A stretch of 64,000 nt of DNA from Neodontobutis hainanensis (GCA_024349245.1 JALDNG010000016.1:2306001-2370000), one strand, 5' to 3'; shown: positions 24,418-39,400, counted from the first letter of the stretch. A program made the numbers and translations. Notes: a model not told the origin generated them from the sequence alone.

Positions 24418-27400
24418 GTGACTCAAATCAACTTCACACTTATGCCCCGTATATGTCACTGACTGTCTCTCGCTGACACACCATATTGTATAAACGCACC
24501 ATCACACACAGCCATATTTAAATACCATTCTATTATTGGCACCAATATGAGCAACATAAAAAAAAAAAAAAAAAAAAAAAAACGAGTGAGGGTATTTTTT
24601 TGTGTCCTGTGTGCTCTGGACAGAATATTTATTAGGGAATACCAGCTGACACAAATAAGGATATAGGATTTAAGAGTGCCATCAATTGTGTTCCTGACAG
24701 CTTTCTGAGCCACAGCACAGAGGGGAGGACGATCCAGCCACATGTAACAACAGTGTTAACTCAGGATCTGTCTGGCAGCGGAAACGCATACCTTCTTCCA
24801 CACATATGCACAAGCACGCAGCCGCGCACACACATACAGATGCGGGCGCATACTTATATTTATTCTCTCTGTATGCCTTCTTATCCGCACATGCATACAC
24901 TTAAACTGACACATAGCTCCTTCCATCTGAAAACCATCACTACTGTGGTCTGACAAAACACTGCGATTTACACTAAAATGACATGATCGTTGAGCACTTT
25001 TATGGCTTCTTTTAACCCTCTCGGTTTTTCTTAAGCCTTGAAAGTATTGACCCCCCCCCCCCACACCCCCCCACACCCCCCCCACACACACACACACACA
25101 CACACACCTCTACCATCCATTTAGCCGTGCATCCATCCATCCAACCCAGACAACAACAAGCCCACTAGGTCAAGGTGAAGCGACGAGAGTTTAGCGCCAT
25201 TTGTCCTATCTGGCTAATGACAAACTACAGGAAGGCGTCCGTCACTGCCATGCACTGTTCTGTGACAGGCACACAAGCCAGCATGCTCCAGGTGGAAACG
25301 CAAGACATGAAACAGACAAGACATGGTGTCCCGTCCTGATGTCACCTCCTTCAGACCTCCCCTACCTCCTCAAATCTTCCCTCAGGGTGAATCTGGACTG
25401 ATGCATGACAGCCACCAAGGGCTTTCACCTCTTACTTACTCCTGTGTGCCAAAAAAAACCTTTTTTTAAATCTTTTTTTTTTTTTGGCGACGCTGCAACG
25501 TGACCATTAATCTCAAACACAACATGGTTTTACATGTATAGTTAACTTTTAATGATCATCTCCTGTCCTCGGTCCAACAGTTAGGATGTCATTTTTTCCC
25601 CAGATAGCTTTTCCAGATGCTCCAGTGTAGGTGTTCCACTGGCCAAAGTTGTGTATTCTGCATGCCTTCCACTCCACTTATTACCCCCAAAAACCAGCTG
25701 GAGGCCAGAAAGGGCCCAATCCATCATCCTCGGCTTGGCCCAGCTCTGAACCTGCTCACAAGAATGGAGCTCTTTCACTTCCCCTTCTCTGCTGTCCACC
25801 CCCCTCTGAACCCCCTCCTTTCTATAACCCCCCCCGAAAAAGTGCCCCCCAAATTCCACTGCTACACCGAGGTCACTTACCGGCGAAGCAAACCTGAGAG
25901 GGGCTCTCTGTTTCCGGCTCAGAAACACTTTGGTCATTCACATGCGCCTCACTGTTTGGAGATGTGGTAGTCAAAAAACAACAACAAAAATAAGCATTAT
26001 GAAATATGGAGTGTGGCTTGGAATCTGATCCTAGTAAAATGTTTGCAGAGTGATGGGAGGGAGTACGGTTCAGTTGCTAATGACTCCAGTAATATTTTAA
26101 AAGGGAGGCCTTCCTTCCTCAAATAGATGGACAAGCTGATCAATAATTCTGAGCTTGTCCTATATGACAGTTGGTAGAGTGAGTAAACGGAAATGGTATT
26201 TTAGTGATTGAAAAGTCAATTAGCTGTACACAAATGCAAGACACTAAAAAGCAAAAACAAAATGGCCGAGAAGCAGGGCAACTGTAATGTGATATGTCCA
26301 AAGAGAGCAAAATAAAAATCAATAGTGCACAGCCATGCACCTGGTACAACAGGATTTCTGAAACATTCGTGTATCGACTACTGCCTTAGTAACAAACACT
26401 GTACAGTGAGCCTGTTAAACTATGCTTCATTATTGTTCCATTGTTATTTTTTTAACTGTTGCTTAATATATTCTTCCTTTATCTGTCCTGTAGGTTGTCG
26501 TATCGACGACTGTCAATGTGGACGGCCACGTCCTGGCTGTCTCTGACAACATGTTCGTACACAACAATTCCAAACATGGGCGAAGGGCTCGCAGACTCGA
26601 CCCTTCAGAAGGTACGCCTCCTTATCTGGAGAATGGTAGGCACATTTTTACATCTTATAATTTGCTACGCTCTTTTTTCCTCTAGTTATTTTTCAGGCAT
26701 CTTCCCATTTCACAATTCACGCACCTAGTCACTTCTAGTTTTTAGTTTAGTTCCTCCATCACTCTCATTTTGAACTTTTAGTTGCTTCTGCCTCCCTCAT
26801 ACCTGTTCTTGAATTACCACTGGAAATAGCATGCATTACTCAGTATATTTATCATTTTGATTACACCAATAAAGATAATACTCAGACTTATCTATAATTT
26901 AAAAATGCTATACTATTTCCAGTTTTCTATTACTAAACGCACATGCATTTGTCCTAAAAGCCAAATGTGAAACATGATCAAATTGCTTAAGAATTTGGCT
27001 GTGAGGTCAATTTCCTGTCATTGGGTTCTGCAAATTTAAGCTGTGAGAGAGCTGTAACAGGGAATGAAGGAGAAAGAGAGAAAAAAGGGGGAGGGAATGG
27101 TGTGTGTTTGAGAAGGTGGGGGGTGGTCTATGAGAAAAACAGAACTTACTGTTTTTCTTCCAACTGATTCCATATGATAGACTGATTGCCTGCTCAGCCA
27201 AAAAGAGAGAGGAGAAAGACCACCAAACCATGGGAAATACAAAAAGTAAAATGCACTAAACATAACCTTGTGACCCTTGTGGCCTCCACTCGAAGATGGG
27301 AGCACATGCAGCTGAAAGATTGTAAGGAAAAACAGCACAGAACAGACCGGCTCCAATTGTGTAAATTGCTTATCTTCAGATTTCAAGAGCCAATTATGGC

Positions 27401-30400
27401 TGGGCAAACAGTTTATATACACCACTGAGTAAAACAAGCTTCTCTACACATTAATGGGCATTAATGGTTCTATCACCAAAAGCAAATGTAATGTTTAATA
27501 CAACAACATCTAATAAAAAAGGACTAGACAATTAATATATCTCCATGCACTCCAGTCCTAGTGGGGGAAAGAGCTAATCTATTTGTTTTTGTCTTTATTA
27601 ATGACTCCTCTACTGGAGAACAAAATCAAATAATTAAAGTCCTGCCCGGAGCACCAAAGTCATTATGTTCGCTGACGTTCTGTTTGTGTGTTTCACGTTT
27701 ATGACACGATAGGTGTGGATCGCCTAGCAACCAGTTTCTTAATGAGGAGAGCAATTAAAGAGGTTGAGCCCTCGCCTCCATGTTCCCCTGTTCCCCCGGG
27801 ACCGCCTGTGTTGTGTGTGCTGCTGTGCGCGCTTGTGTTCTTTACAGGTTACACCATCCCATCCTTTTCTTCCCTACTCTCTTCGAAGCATCAGAGTGAT
27901 GCCCCGTAAAGCAAGAAAAGACACTGTTGTCAAGCGCCCAGTTGAACACGTCTTTGTCTTAAATACACCTTCCCTTTTTGCTCAAGCACAAGACGAGGCT
28001 CTGCAAACTAATTTAACATGCATCAACAACGCTTTGTTGGAGTCACCTTTAACAAACAGAGATGTGACACAAGAGAGAAGGAGTTGGTCGTAAAATGTTA
28101 TTCCAGCCGCGTCCTCCATTGTGGCCTGACAATCCGCAGCAGACAGACAGCATGCTTTAAATTAGCAACACATTCTTAGTAAGGAGTTCACTGGGCGAGA
28201 AGCATCCGATATGTGAGTGGCTCAGTTGACTGACTGGCTGACTGGGAGGCATCTTTCCTCACACTACAGCTGCCTCATATTGATCAAGAGGTGCTGCCCC
28301 CTATTGGTCCAGACAAGGCATAACCCCTCAGGATGACAGCCTGAATCCCACTGTGTGACATTTTTTCTTCACTTGTGTGCACTGTCACACAACAAGCATA
28401 TTATGCATTCAGACACGCATGTGCTTTGTGGCTCTCTGTCACTCAAACATGTATAGAGTCAGACTCAAAGGTGCATAAACATGAAAACAAATAGTCCAGT
28501 CTTTTACACCGAGCAGCAGTCAGTGTGTCACACGCACGTGCACACTCCTCAGCTCAGTTCCACCATTATAGCGCCCCAGACAATATAGGAGACTCAGCAC
28601 AGAGCCTGCAGCGCCTGCCTCATTTGCATGCCAAGTGGCTGTAATGCTGTTAGGGTTTATGCAATAAAGACAAGTGAATCCAGACTGCTGGGCCTAAGAG
28701 GAAGAAAGAGAGGGAGGACGAGGAGAGGAGGGAAGGAGAAAAGGAAGGAGAGAAAGGCAGGAAGAGTGAGAGAGTCAAAGGGAACAGATGGCCCAGGGAG
28801 AGGTAAAAGGTATAATCCCATCAGCTGCACTATCAACCGACCATCTGGACATCCCACAGCACAATTACAACACATTTCAGCAGGCAGAACAAAGGACGGC
28901 TTCGCAGGGCCACATCAGACCTGTTTGAGTGTCACAATAGTAGAGCTCGGCCCTCCTCTGCTCAGATCTTGGATCAGTTTTGACGTCCTCTGCAGCCAGC
29001 CCTAACTAGAGAGGAATAGATTAGGACAGATCACAGATCAGCTGTCTGGGGTCATTTTACATCATAGCCACTTTAAAAAATGTAAGCAGACAAAAAGGCT
29101 AGATTAACATCTTCATGGATATGTGATGGCAGAAACAAGTAAAGCCCTGACATATGAAACTCGAGTGAATTTCCCAAAAGTTTGTGAGGGCTTAGCAATG
29201 CAACACTTTGCATCCTCATCCGTCCTCTCCTCATGATGCCTATCATCTGCTGAGGGGGCATTGTGCGTGTCTGTCATCGGATCGCCTGCGCTGACTGTGT
29301 AATCTACTTTGCCACGGTCCCCATTCAGCACATGCTCCCCTCTCTGTCTGTGCATTGAGACATATGCAAATTTTCAGGCAGAAGGGTGGACGGCTTAGGG
29401 CCCGAGTCGCTGCCTCTCCATGGGTCCCTGTGTGTGGGAGGTGTGGTGCGTCTGTGTGTTATTTTGTATGCCTGCCGTAGGTTTCAGGCTGCAGCTGCCC
29501 CCCAACAGTCACCGTCACTGCCAGGCCCTCTTCTTACCTCCTCCTTCCTGCTTTCTGCCCCCCTCTCTCTCTCTCATCCCCAAAGTCAATTTGTTTACAG
29601 TAATTTTGAAGGGTGAATTATTTGCTGTAATCGTCCGCACTGATGAAGGTCAGGCCCTTAGAGGGGGCCCAGCATGCCCATAGAGGGTTGGTCCTCTTTC
29701 AGACGCTCCGCTTCGCAATTAAGGAAAGCAAATGTCACTCCTCCAGGCCTCACAAATGAAAATCTGTACGAGGTGATTAGCATGAAGTCAACAGCGCCTG
29801 TTAAAGTCAGATTCCCTGTAGTACCGATGTGTGTGTGTTCACTTTATGGGCAGGGAGAGAGAGCAAACATGACCCGAACAGACCCAACAGCAAGGCAAAC
29901 AAAGGGAGATGTCTTGTCTGAGGTGATCCATACAACAATGGCCGACTGTGATTTACTTACTGGATGAAAAGGATAATGGAGGTTTAGAACTGAGCCCCCA
30001 AAATAGGAACTTGCCGAAATAGTTGCATGCATTTTAAGGCATACAAAAACATTCACAATTCATAACTTATTCAAAGATATTGATGGAAATAGATTAAATT
30101 TGATATTGCTATTTTATGGTGAGCTGTCATGCTATTTCTGTTGTAAACACAATGTTGTGCCGAACACCATATTAAGGTAATGCATCAAATGACAGTGAAT
30201 GTGAGGCAACAGATCACTCAAATTAGATTATAATAACAACCCAGACTGTTGATGAATGACAGAGCTAGGTAGCAGAAGTCATGCCAGATGAAAAGCATTG
30301 TAATAAACAATATGAAATGGATTGAATCGATCACAAAAAGAAAGAAGAAAAAATCTCAGTGTGAATAATTCATGAGTGCATTTCACGTTATGAAACCTGA

Positions 30401-33400
30401 TACCACTCTCGGTGTTTCTGCGCTGTACTGTATATGCAGAATAAAGGTAATGAAATCACATGAAGCAGCAAAGCTTTGGCTTGTCATTTCCACTTTAACA
30501 GCGTACATTCTTGACTCATTTAAGATGTGTTCAACTTTGAAATTTTACTGTACATACCGGCTGCATGCTTAATCAATTCTGATAGCTACATTTGCCCTGA
30601 CACATAATTTGCTCTATCAAATCATTTTCCTTGCGAGCCCAGCGTTTAGCCTTTGTGAAGTGGACCATTTGAAGGGTCTGCTTAACTACACCACTCCAGT
30701 GCGCTGATAAATGATTTTGATTCTCATGCCTTAAAGGACAAATCCATCATTTTCTTTCTAGAGGCAATTTTCATGATATGTCTTTGTGAGAGAAAGACAT
30801 TGAGGGCTTCAGCATAGAGGTGATGCAGTAATGTGTCTATATGAAGGAGACATGGGGCCCCACTGTTGAAGCCCAGGTGCTGAATTTGCTCTTCTCTTTG
30901 TCTTGGATAAGCAGCCACCCCGTGCATCAAGGCTATCAGCCCCAGCGAGGGATGGACTACCGGAGGTGCCACCGTCATCATAATAGGGGACAACTTCTTT
31001 GACGGCCTACAAGTTGTCTTTGGCACCATGCTCGTATGGAGTGAGGTACGGTCACTTTCAAATTGACTAAAACTTTGTTAAAGCACTTATTTTCAGTACA
31101 GGCAAGGAGCAATTATATGAAAGACTCAGTAGCTTGTTTCTTTTTAAAAAGAGCTCATTATTTCATATTCTTTTCCAGCTGATAACTCCTCACGCCATCC
31201 GAGTCCAGACTCCGCCCCGACACATCCCCGGCGTTGTGGAAGTCACGCTGTCTTACAAGTCCAAGCAGTTTTGCAAAGGTGCCCCTGGGAGATTTGTCTA
31301 TACTGGTGAGTCCAAGCCTCTTTACTCCCTCGCTGCTGGTCTCTTATGAGGCTTCATGTGAACTCCTCCTTCCCTTTTTTGCCTCTGTCTGGATGCTGCT
31401 TTCAGCCCCTTCGCTCCCAGGCACTAATAATGAACTAATCAGAGGCCTGCTCGAAGAATGTTAAACGTGTAAGATCTGCTGCTAGGTGTTTGCTGGAGTA
31501 GCTCCTACAAGTGCAATTGAATCCCCCTCTGACCTGCCATCATACAAGGTCGCTGCCAAGCTCTGTTAAACTCAAGCTGTCAGGATAACTCATTGTGCCA
31601 GTTCTCTTTATCTACCCCGTTGTGAGACAGATAACACTTTCAGCTAATTTACCCATTTTGTCAATTGTGTGTATATGTGGTTTCTCATACATTTATCAGA
31701 TGAGAAAAGGTTAAGTGAATGAAAGTGTGTGATAATCACATTTGTTTCAGGTGACCTAATCTAATCATAATCAAATGTATTGGAAGTTCACAATCAAACT
31801 TTATTTTTTTACTAGTACTACAGTAGCCCTGCTGGGACGTGGCCTTTATTTTAAGTCAGTTATTTATTAGCGAAAGCATAGTTTTGATTGACATGTTGCT
31901 TTTAAATGGTATACTACAACATTTTACACCATGCACCTTGGTCCAGCAGAGTTTAACATTTATATCAAGACAAAAACTGGGGAAAGTTGTAGCCCAGCCT
32001 TCTGTAGGTATGCCAAGAAAATGCTCAAGAAACAAATGCAATTTGTCAGAATGTTACAAATGTAAATGTTCTGCATAATTTTCTGTTATAAACTGTTATG
32101 TCCTTGGGAATATCGCTTGTGTAAAAATTGACATTGGGTTAGTTGTGTGATGACTGTGAGAAAATCTGCGGGTGACAGAGTGTTTAAGAAGTCTAACCAA
32201 AGGAAGTGGTGGTCTTATCTGTCATCATTGGTGAGGAGACAAGGGTTGCGGAGGTCACAGCCTGTCTGACCTGGAAGCCTTGGTCTGTTCTAACTCTGAT
32301 GGGCAGAATGAAACCAGGGTGCACCAAAAAAGCAACTCTCACTAACCCCCCCAAGCCTCCAGTTCAACCCTGGCCTTGAGCACGATAGAATTGCAAAGTG
32401 GGTGCCTCGACCCCCCTTAAAACGCCTAACCAGACCCCTCCATCCTGGGGCAGCTGTTTCTCATCAAGTCCCCCCATTTTTTTTTTTTTTTTTTTTTTTT
32501 GCTCTCTAACTTCCCAAACCTTCAGCAACCCCCCTGCCAGCCCCCCACACCCCCCAGTCATCCGTCCCCTTCGTTCTCCTCCAAGCGTGCAGTCTGGCCC
32601 GGCTCTCCTGCGTTTAACCTCCTTAGCAGGAGCGGAGCAGAGGCCAACAAGGCAGCGGGATAATGAAACAGGAGCGCTAGTGTGGCGCTAAGTGTGTCTG
32701 TTTGTGGAGAGAGGCAGGAGAGAGAAGGTGTATAAGTTAAGACATTAATGGCTTCTATAGCACCCTGGTGAAAGTGCCAGGTCCCTGAAGAACAGACCCC
32801 ATTAGTCACAGAGGCTAAGCGGATTGGGACGATTACCATCAGGTTTTACTGGGGAAATGTGTCCCCTTCTCTATCTTTGTTGATTTTTTTCCCCCTATTC
32901 TTTCTCTCTGTCTTCTCCTGGTTCCTACTCACTTCCAGTTAGTATAAAGATACAATTACCCCTAGAGGCAACGCTGGTACAATTGATTAGTGCGCTGAAT
33001 TAAAAGAGAAAGTCACCAATAGACAGGTCCGACTCGTCTGCGATGCAATTCCCAGGTTGGCTCACCCTGATTGTATGAGGGTTGATGCTTGAGAGAATGA
33101 AACTGTTAAAGAGAGCATAACGGTAGAATTAGGTATCACTGTTTCCATATGTACTGTAATTGCTACTAGGAAGAATGTTAGCTACCTCTGTCAGGCATTA
33201 AAATGCGAACAAGCTGAGAACAAGAGGCTGGATCATGTATTTAAGAGTGAAACAGCTCATTTCAAAGCGCTGCTTCCCTTCTGTGTTAGAGCACTTGAAC
33301 AAATGGGACTGCAAGAGCAAATACATTTGAAATGACCTAGAGTTACAATAGCAAATTACCAGGACTGAAAAGGGCAATGTAGTGACACAGCGCTGTATTA

Positions 33401-36400
33401 AAGGACTGAATGTCCTGGTGTCATATTTGAAAGCAACATGTGCATATCAAAGGTCTGGTTATCAAAGCATATGCTTCAAGCGTGACTTGAGAGCTCTGCT
33501 TGAGAGGAGGGCCTTTTTAGACCCTTTTTTTTATGTTGACTCTTCTTGCACCACCAACCTAATTGTGGAGATTTAACTCGCTCAATTTAAGAAATTATCA
33601 CAAATTACTGCGAGTCAACATAGAAGAGACTGCAGTGGGTTTGGAACAGTGGAGGGACACGTCCTCACTCGAGTTAGTGCCCTGGACCGGCTCCAAGACT
33701 CACAAAGCATTCTCAAAGAGAGAGCACCGTGTAGTGGATGTCAAATAATCCTGTGGCCATTGACTATTGAATGTATAAAACACTAATGACACAAACAGAC
33801 AGATGGCATAAAACTTTAGTGAGCTGCGGTTTAGTGACTGCTCAAAGGAGCTTATATGTGCACTTTAATTGGCACTTTTTAAACAAAATGACATATGGCA
33901 ATTTTAGCTATTTTACAGTCTATACCTTTTACCTTTCCCACGGACTGTTGTCCCATGGAGCTGCGTGTCCTCTGTCCAATCCATGTATTGGTTATCCATT
34001 GGTCAGGACAAGACTGGTAGAGCCAACTGTCAGCAAGGTTGTAGAAAATCAAAAGGATAAAGTTGCTGTGCCTAAGTCAATACTTTATTATTCTTTACAC
34101 TTTATTATGCATAATAAAGGGATATTGTTTGAATCAATTTTCTGCCTCATTTACAGCATTGCAGCCTATTTTTATGACATAGTTTGAGTACTGTGTGAAT
34201 GGGAAAATCATAAATAAAAACTTTGACCAAACAATTTATCCAGTTTGAGTTCCTAATTGCATCAGAGCTTTTGGTTTTCTATCTATGCCAAGTTTCCACA
34301 AGAGCTCCCCTCCGGGGGCAGCGATGCAAGCCCTTGGTAATATGGTTCTGCAAGCAGTCCTAACACACTCAGCCACTATTTATCCTAATCAGTGACATCC
34401 ATATAACCAGGATTGCTTAAAATGAACCCCTTCCGCGCCCCAGAAAACGCACATTTACCAGGACCCCATTTGTCATGGGTAAATTGAGGGTCAGTAAACT
34501 TCGCCTGTATCCTCCAGTGGGGATCCAGGACATGCATCATAACGTTAGGAGAGAATGATTGGCGAAGGCGAGCTGTCACACATTTGTCAGGGGGAAGGGA
34601 ACATTATTTGCTAATTTCCCAAGCTGGGCACTGACAGGGTGCTTCGTCTTCAGACCTTTGGTGACCAGCATGGCTTCCCAGCTATTAGTACAAGTCAAGT
34701 GTTATTTTTTTTTTTCCTTTTTCTTTGCCCACACTGTAAAGCAGCAGTAATAAGAGGCGCTCGTTCGACCCTACACGATCGCAGCACACTGGGTGAAGGA
34801 TTTTGGATGAAACTGATGCCCCATACAGCGAGCTGCTCTTGCCAGGCCTTTAGTTGAGGCCAGACAGCCTTGAGGGCTGATGGATCACAAACTTTCCTTG
34901 TCAAGGTGACGCTATCGACTCCACTGCACCAAAATCTGACAAAATGGGTATGAGGCAGTCATTCATCAACATAAGGACAAAGGGGTCATGTGTGCTTCAC
35001 TCAATACTGGTGGAGATCAAGAAATGTCAGCCATGTAAGGGATGGGAAAAGCTCATGTTGGGAGTGTAAACCTCTAGTTTACTTAAATAAAACTGTTAAA
35101 TGTAATTTTAGAGCAGAACATCACTGATATAAAGAAAAATCTCAAATTCTCAAATCCAAAATTAAACACACTTCCTGCTTCACTCTTCTAAGTAAGGAGA
35201 AAACATTATGTACTTTAGATTTAGATTCTCCTCTTGCAAAAATTACGCAAACAAACACAGACGTATTTATCGTCCCCAAATCAGATAGGGCCTTATGCTG
35301 TGCAGCCTGTGAATCGGGCCTATCCTTACGTCTCCTCTCCACCCTGCCGTCAACAAGACTTTGAAGTTCAAGACTCAGTAGCTGATCAGATGGAGAGCTT
35401 CCTTTTCATTTCCTGTCCTGCAGGGTTGGGCTCACTGTACCAGTCGTTGGTCAGCGATGGGGTGGGGCCTAAAGCAAAGATATGCTATAATCAAAGGCAT
35501 TCACGGTGGTATGTAAACAGATAGAGGATATGCAAGCACACAACAATGTCTAAAATAGCATTGTTTATTTTGTCTTTTTTTTCATTTGACAATTTGCTTT
35601 ATTTGTTGCACAGTCAGAGCTGCTGTAATGATAACGTAAGCTTTTCTAAATGTCAGCGCCACAGTGAAGTGGATTGTAACCAGTTGGCACAACAGTTTTA
35701 GCATGTGTCAGAGTGTGTTATCCTCGGCCGTACCCCCATACCTGCCTGTCTCATTACAACTCTGGTATTTAGCACTAGCTCTGCAGGAGTGGGGCAGACA
35801 CTCGTTGCCAAGTTAGATGGGCTCGGTTTTGAAGGCCTTGTGAGCTAGTGCGGAGCGCGACAAGGTTCCGCCGAGGAAGGTCCTTGTGTCCAATTAGAGG
35901 GCTGACGTGACACGTGCTCCGACTCCCCCACTGTCAGCCAGCTTGTCAGGTAGGCTTTGAGGAGCACACTGTGGCATTATTCCACAGCGTGTTATCAGCA
36001 AGTGACCTGTGAAATCCAGCTCCAGGAAATTGATTGAAATAAGTACTTGCAGTTGAGCATGTATTTTTCCCATTACGTCCCTGTGTGAACCGCATTGTGG
36101 GTATCTTTCAAGAGAAAAATGAAAGTATGGCTGTGTGTTTTTTTCCCCCCTCCCAGTAAGGATGGAATTCATTGATTTAATTTTAATTGGACCCACTATT
36201 TGTCGTGCACTATTGTTAGAGGTCTGTTTTGTAATGACTCTTAAAATGGATTGTCCTCACTAAGTCACAGCATCAGTCCTGTGCCACGGGAAAGACAGAC
36301 AGTGGAGGCAGGGAGGGGTGGGCTCCTCATCTTCTTGCCCCATTTTCAGTGTGATCCACACCCAACGGGCTTTAAAAGAACTCCACCCCTCACCGCCTCC

Positions 36401-39400
36401 CCCTCCTCTGCCGCATTTTGATTGAAATTCATCGGCAAGTTTATTGAGAAATGAATGAGGGAGGCAGCGCGGTATTGACTTTGAGAGGAAAACACAACTC
36501 ATCTTGAATGAGGGGGAAAACGCGGCCGTAATTTAGCCACCATCGATCTGTGCCCCGTCCATGTATTGATCTTCATTTTACAATATTAATTTGCGCTTGC
36601 AATCAGCTGTGAAGGGAACCCATTTGATTTCTGTTGGCCGGTAATGTGTGAAAGTCCGCCGGCGTCCTTAGAGAAGTGGCACACATACTTTAGATGTCAT
36701 CTAAGAGGATTGAACAGGTGTCTGTGGCCCTTTCTAATAATACCACCGAAATGAAGGGAGTGTGAAATTATGGATGTGCAGTCTGTAACATTGCTCCCTT
36801 TTAACCGTGTTAATTACATTTTATCTGTTGCAGGAGCAATATCTGCTGGAGACTGTAACTGTCTAGGTTTTCTTCATCTGTATTGGCTCAAAGTTCATGA
36901 AATTTCAATGAACATTGATCTGTCTCCATTGATTTATCTTAACTGCAGATCTTTGAAATTTTAATTTCCTGTTCATCTTGAGACTGCTGGAGATGGAATC
37001 ACTCAATGGTAACTGGCTGCAGTGGATGGAGATGATATGGTCAGTGTTGAAACAGATGAGGTTTGCTTTGCGTGGGTTTGCAGTGAAAATTTCTACTTGA
37101 CCTGGTATGTTTTTTTTAAGATGGCCTTCTTATCTGCATGTGTGTATTCTCTCCTCTCAACACTGGATACATCTACTGTGAGGCAGCAGCATGACTTGTG
37201 AATATCTTACCCTTTGTGCATACTTATGTTAACTTCCTGTGTAACACTGAGCTGTTATCCACTGTCTGTCTCCAGTAAACTCGACAGCATCAGCGAGACG
37301 GGTCACCACTGCATCTATCTAACAGACTGCAGGTGCCTAGAAGGCTTCACTCAGACTGTTTGACAAGTCACAAATGCAATAACACTTGAATGAACTTCTG
37401 CCTATGCTGTTTATCTGTTTCCCCCCTTCCAACTCCCACTCCTCCTCTAATTTGTGTTAAGGGGAAAGAAAAAAATAACTGCTCAATGGTGTAGGAGGAG
37501 TGGAGATAAGCTCGAAGCAGTTAAGTATAATTAGCGAAAGTAATAGCTGGCAAATGGCAACAAGGCTAGGTTTTTATCTCCTGGAAAGATAGAGTTATCG
37601 TAATAAGCTGTAATGGCTGGCAGGAATGCTAGTACTCTGTGCAAGCTTCCATTCAGCCTCATAGACTTAACAAGGAACAATTTCCCTTAAATTTACTGCT
37701 CAGCTCAAACATTTCCCTATGTTTTATACCCCGATACTGTAAGTCAATACATGTTCTCAATGCACTTCCATATAGACCGGGGGCACACGCTGTTGTATTG
37801 CCATGTAAGCACTTCTGGCTGCCAACGTCGGCCATGTTACACTGTTCTTGTGGAGCGGTTACTCATGTCCTATTTCCAGAGAACATGGTGAAGGAGCAGC
37901 AGATGCCATGTAAACGCCAGCCACTCTACATTTTAAGTGAAGTGGCTGGACTCGGCCGAGGGGAAAGTGACTCTCACAGAAAACATGTTTGCGATATAAA
38001 AGGCCAAGCAGATTACGGCGTCAGATCAGAATGAGATTGGGAAGTGCACATTCCAGGCACAGAAATTTCACTGAAGCTGTGCTACTCATGCACATGCGCA
38101 AAATTTTTAAACGGGAAACAATATGGTCACAGCTGTGCAGCGAGTCGGAGTCATGCATTCCATTTTTTCATACTCTGAAACATGATCACACAGTCTCTAG
38201 GGTGAGAAAATGGCTAATATCCATAGAAATTTCCTGCACTGAAGTCAGAACAGCATGTTTATGTCTGTTTTATAATTTTGTTGAGCTTATTTAGTTAAAT
38301 TCAAATATCAAAACAATACCATGAAAACCTGTCAAAGTGTTATTATAAGCGAGCGGAGCAATAGATACAAGTGATGTAATTGAACAACCCATGCAACCTG
38401 TCTAAAGCTAAACAGAAGATGAGAGAAAATGAAAATTCTATTAGTCCATAATATCCCCCCTCCCGCACCATACGCTCCTCGTCTCCGCTGTAAAGTATTC
38501 AAATGCAAGCCCTGCCTTACCTCCCCGTGTCTCTTTTTCTCTAATTATCCATGAGGTCAGTAAGCAAAATGGGGAAGAAGCCAGGAGATCAATACAAATT
38601 ATCCCTGAGCAAACCAGTGCTGACAGTTTGAATTGCAGCATATGTTTACCCAAAATCAGGCAATTTATCTTAATATCAGGCGAGTAATGCAGCAGGGGTG
38701 AGAGGTCACACAATCTCTCCACCTCATAATTACCCGCCTCTAAAACAGGAAAGTGGTATTGATTGGCCGCAGGCCGGGAAGCGGGCGTGACTGGAACGTG
38801 CCAGTGACCCCCCACCCCCTCCACTCGCACCGCTCTCCCCTCACACCCTCCACCCCCATCCTCTCCCTCCTCCTCCTTCTTCTATGTGCTAGACTCCCCA
38901 CCCAGTGCAGGATTTATGGGATGTGTGCAGAGGGTTTCATGTTTCCTTGCAGCGACTGAGACCGCTTACAGGAAGGAGTAGGGGAGAGACACATGCTCCT
39001 TCCACACCCTAACCCTCCCACCCCCCCACCCAGCCCCATTACCCACCCAAACCCTGTCTCCTTTTCTCTCTCTCTGTCACCGCATTGTGTTAGAGGGGCC
39101 AAACTCATTTTGGCATGTGTGGAGTCGAGCAAGGGCATCACAATACCGATTTGACAGAACAAGAAGTTTAGGACAGACTGTGAAGTTGGACACAAAGCAC
39201 TGGTGGAGGTTGTCAATGTGTGTGGTGGAAAAAAGTAGTCCTCCCGATGTTTCTTGTAAAAGCAAAGCGAGTGAAAGGAAATCTTTGAAATAAAAACGTG
39301 CGAAGCAGTGAATTCACACATAACAGGTTTTATAGCGGGGAATGAATAGAAGTGCTCAGTATTTATCATCAGCGGCTCTTACGGGATTATTGACATTGTC

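Larger units (their letters stand above)
24418..26493 (+). other. ebf3: ebf3 intron 7
   Basis: This GT-AG intron of 2076 nt contains an A25 tract (24558-24582) and a C-tract/CA microsatellite at 25051-25107. I see no gene in it. Confidence 0.9.

Noticed and set aside
27409..27426. A tttatatacaccactg string that recalls Tc1-like element ends.
   Set aside because: Too short, no inverted partner and no TA target duplication seen.
32477..32500. T24 tract as the poly(A) tail of a minus-strand retroposon.
   Set aside because: The adjacent downstream sequence is C-rich and shows no SINE or LINE features or target duplication.
39007..39054. Interstitial telomere repeat suggested by ccctaaccct.
   Set aside because: Only about one and a half units match. 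The block is a general C-run tract.
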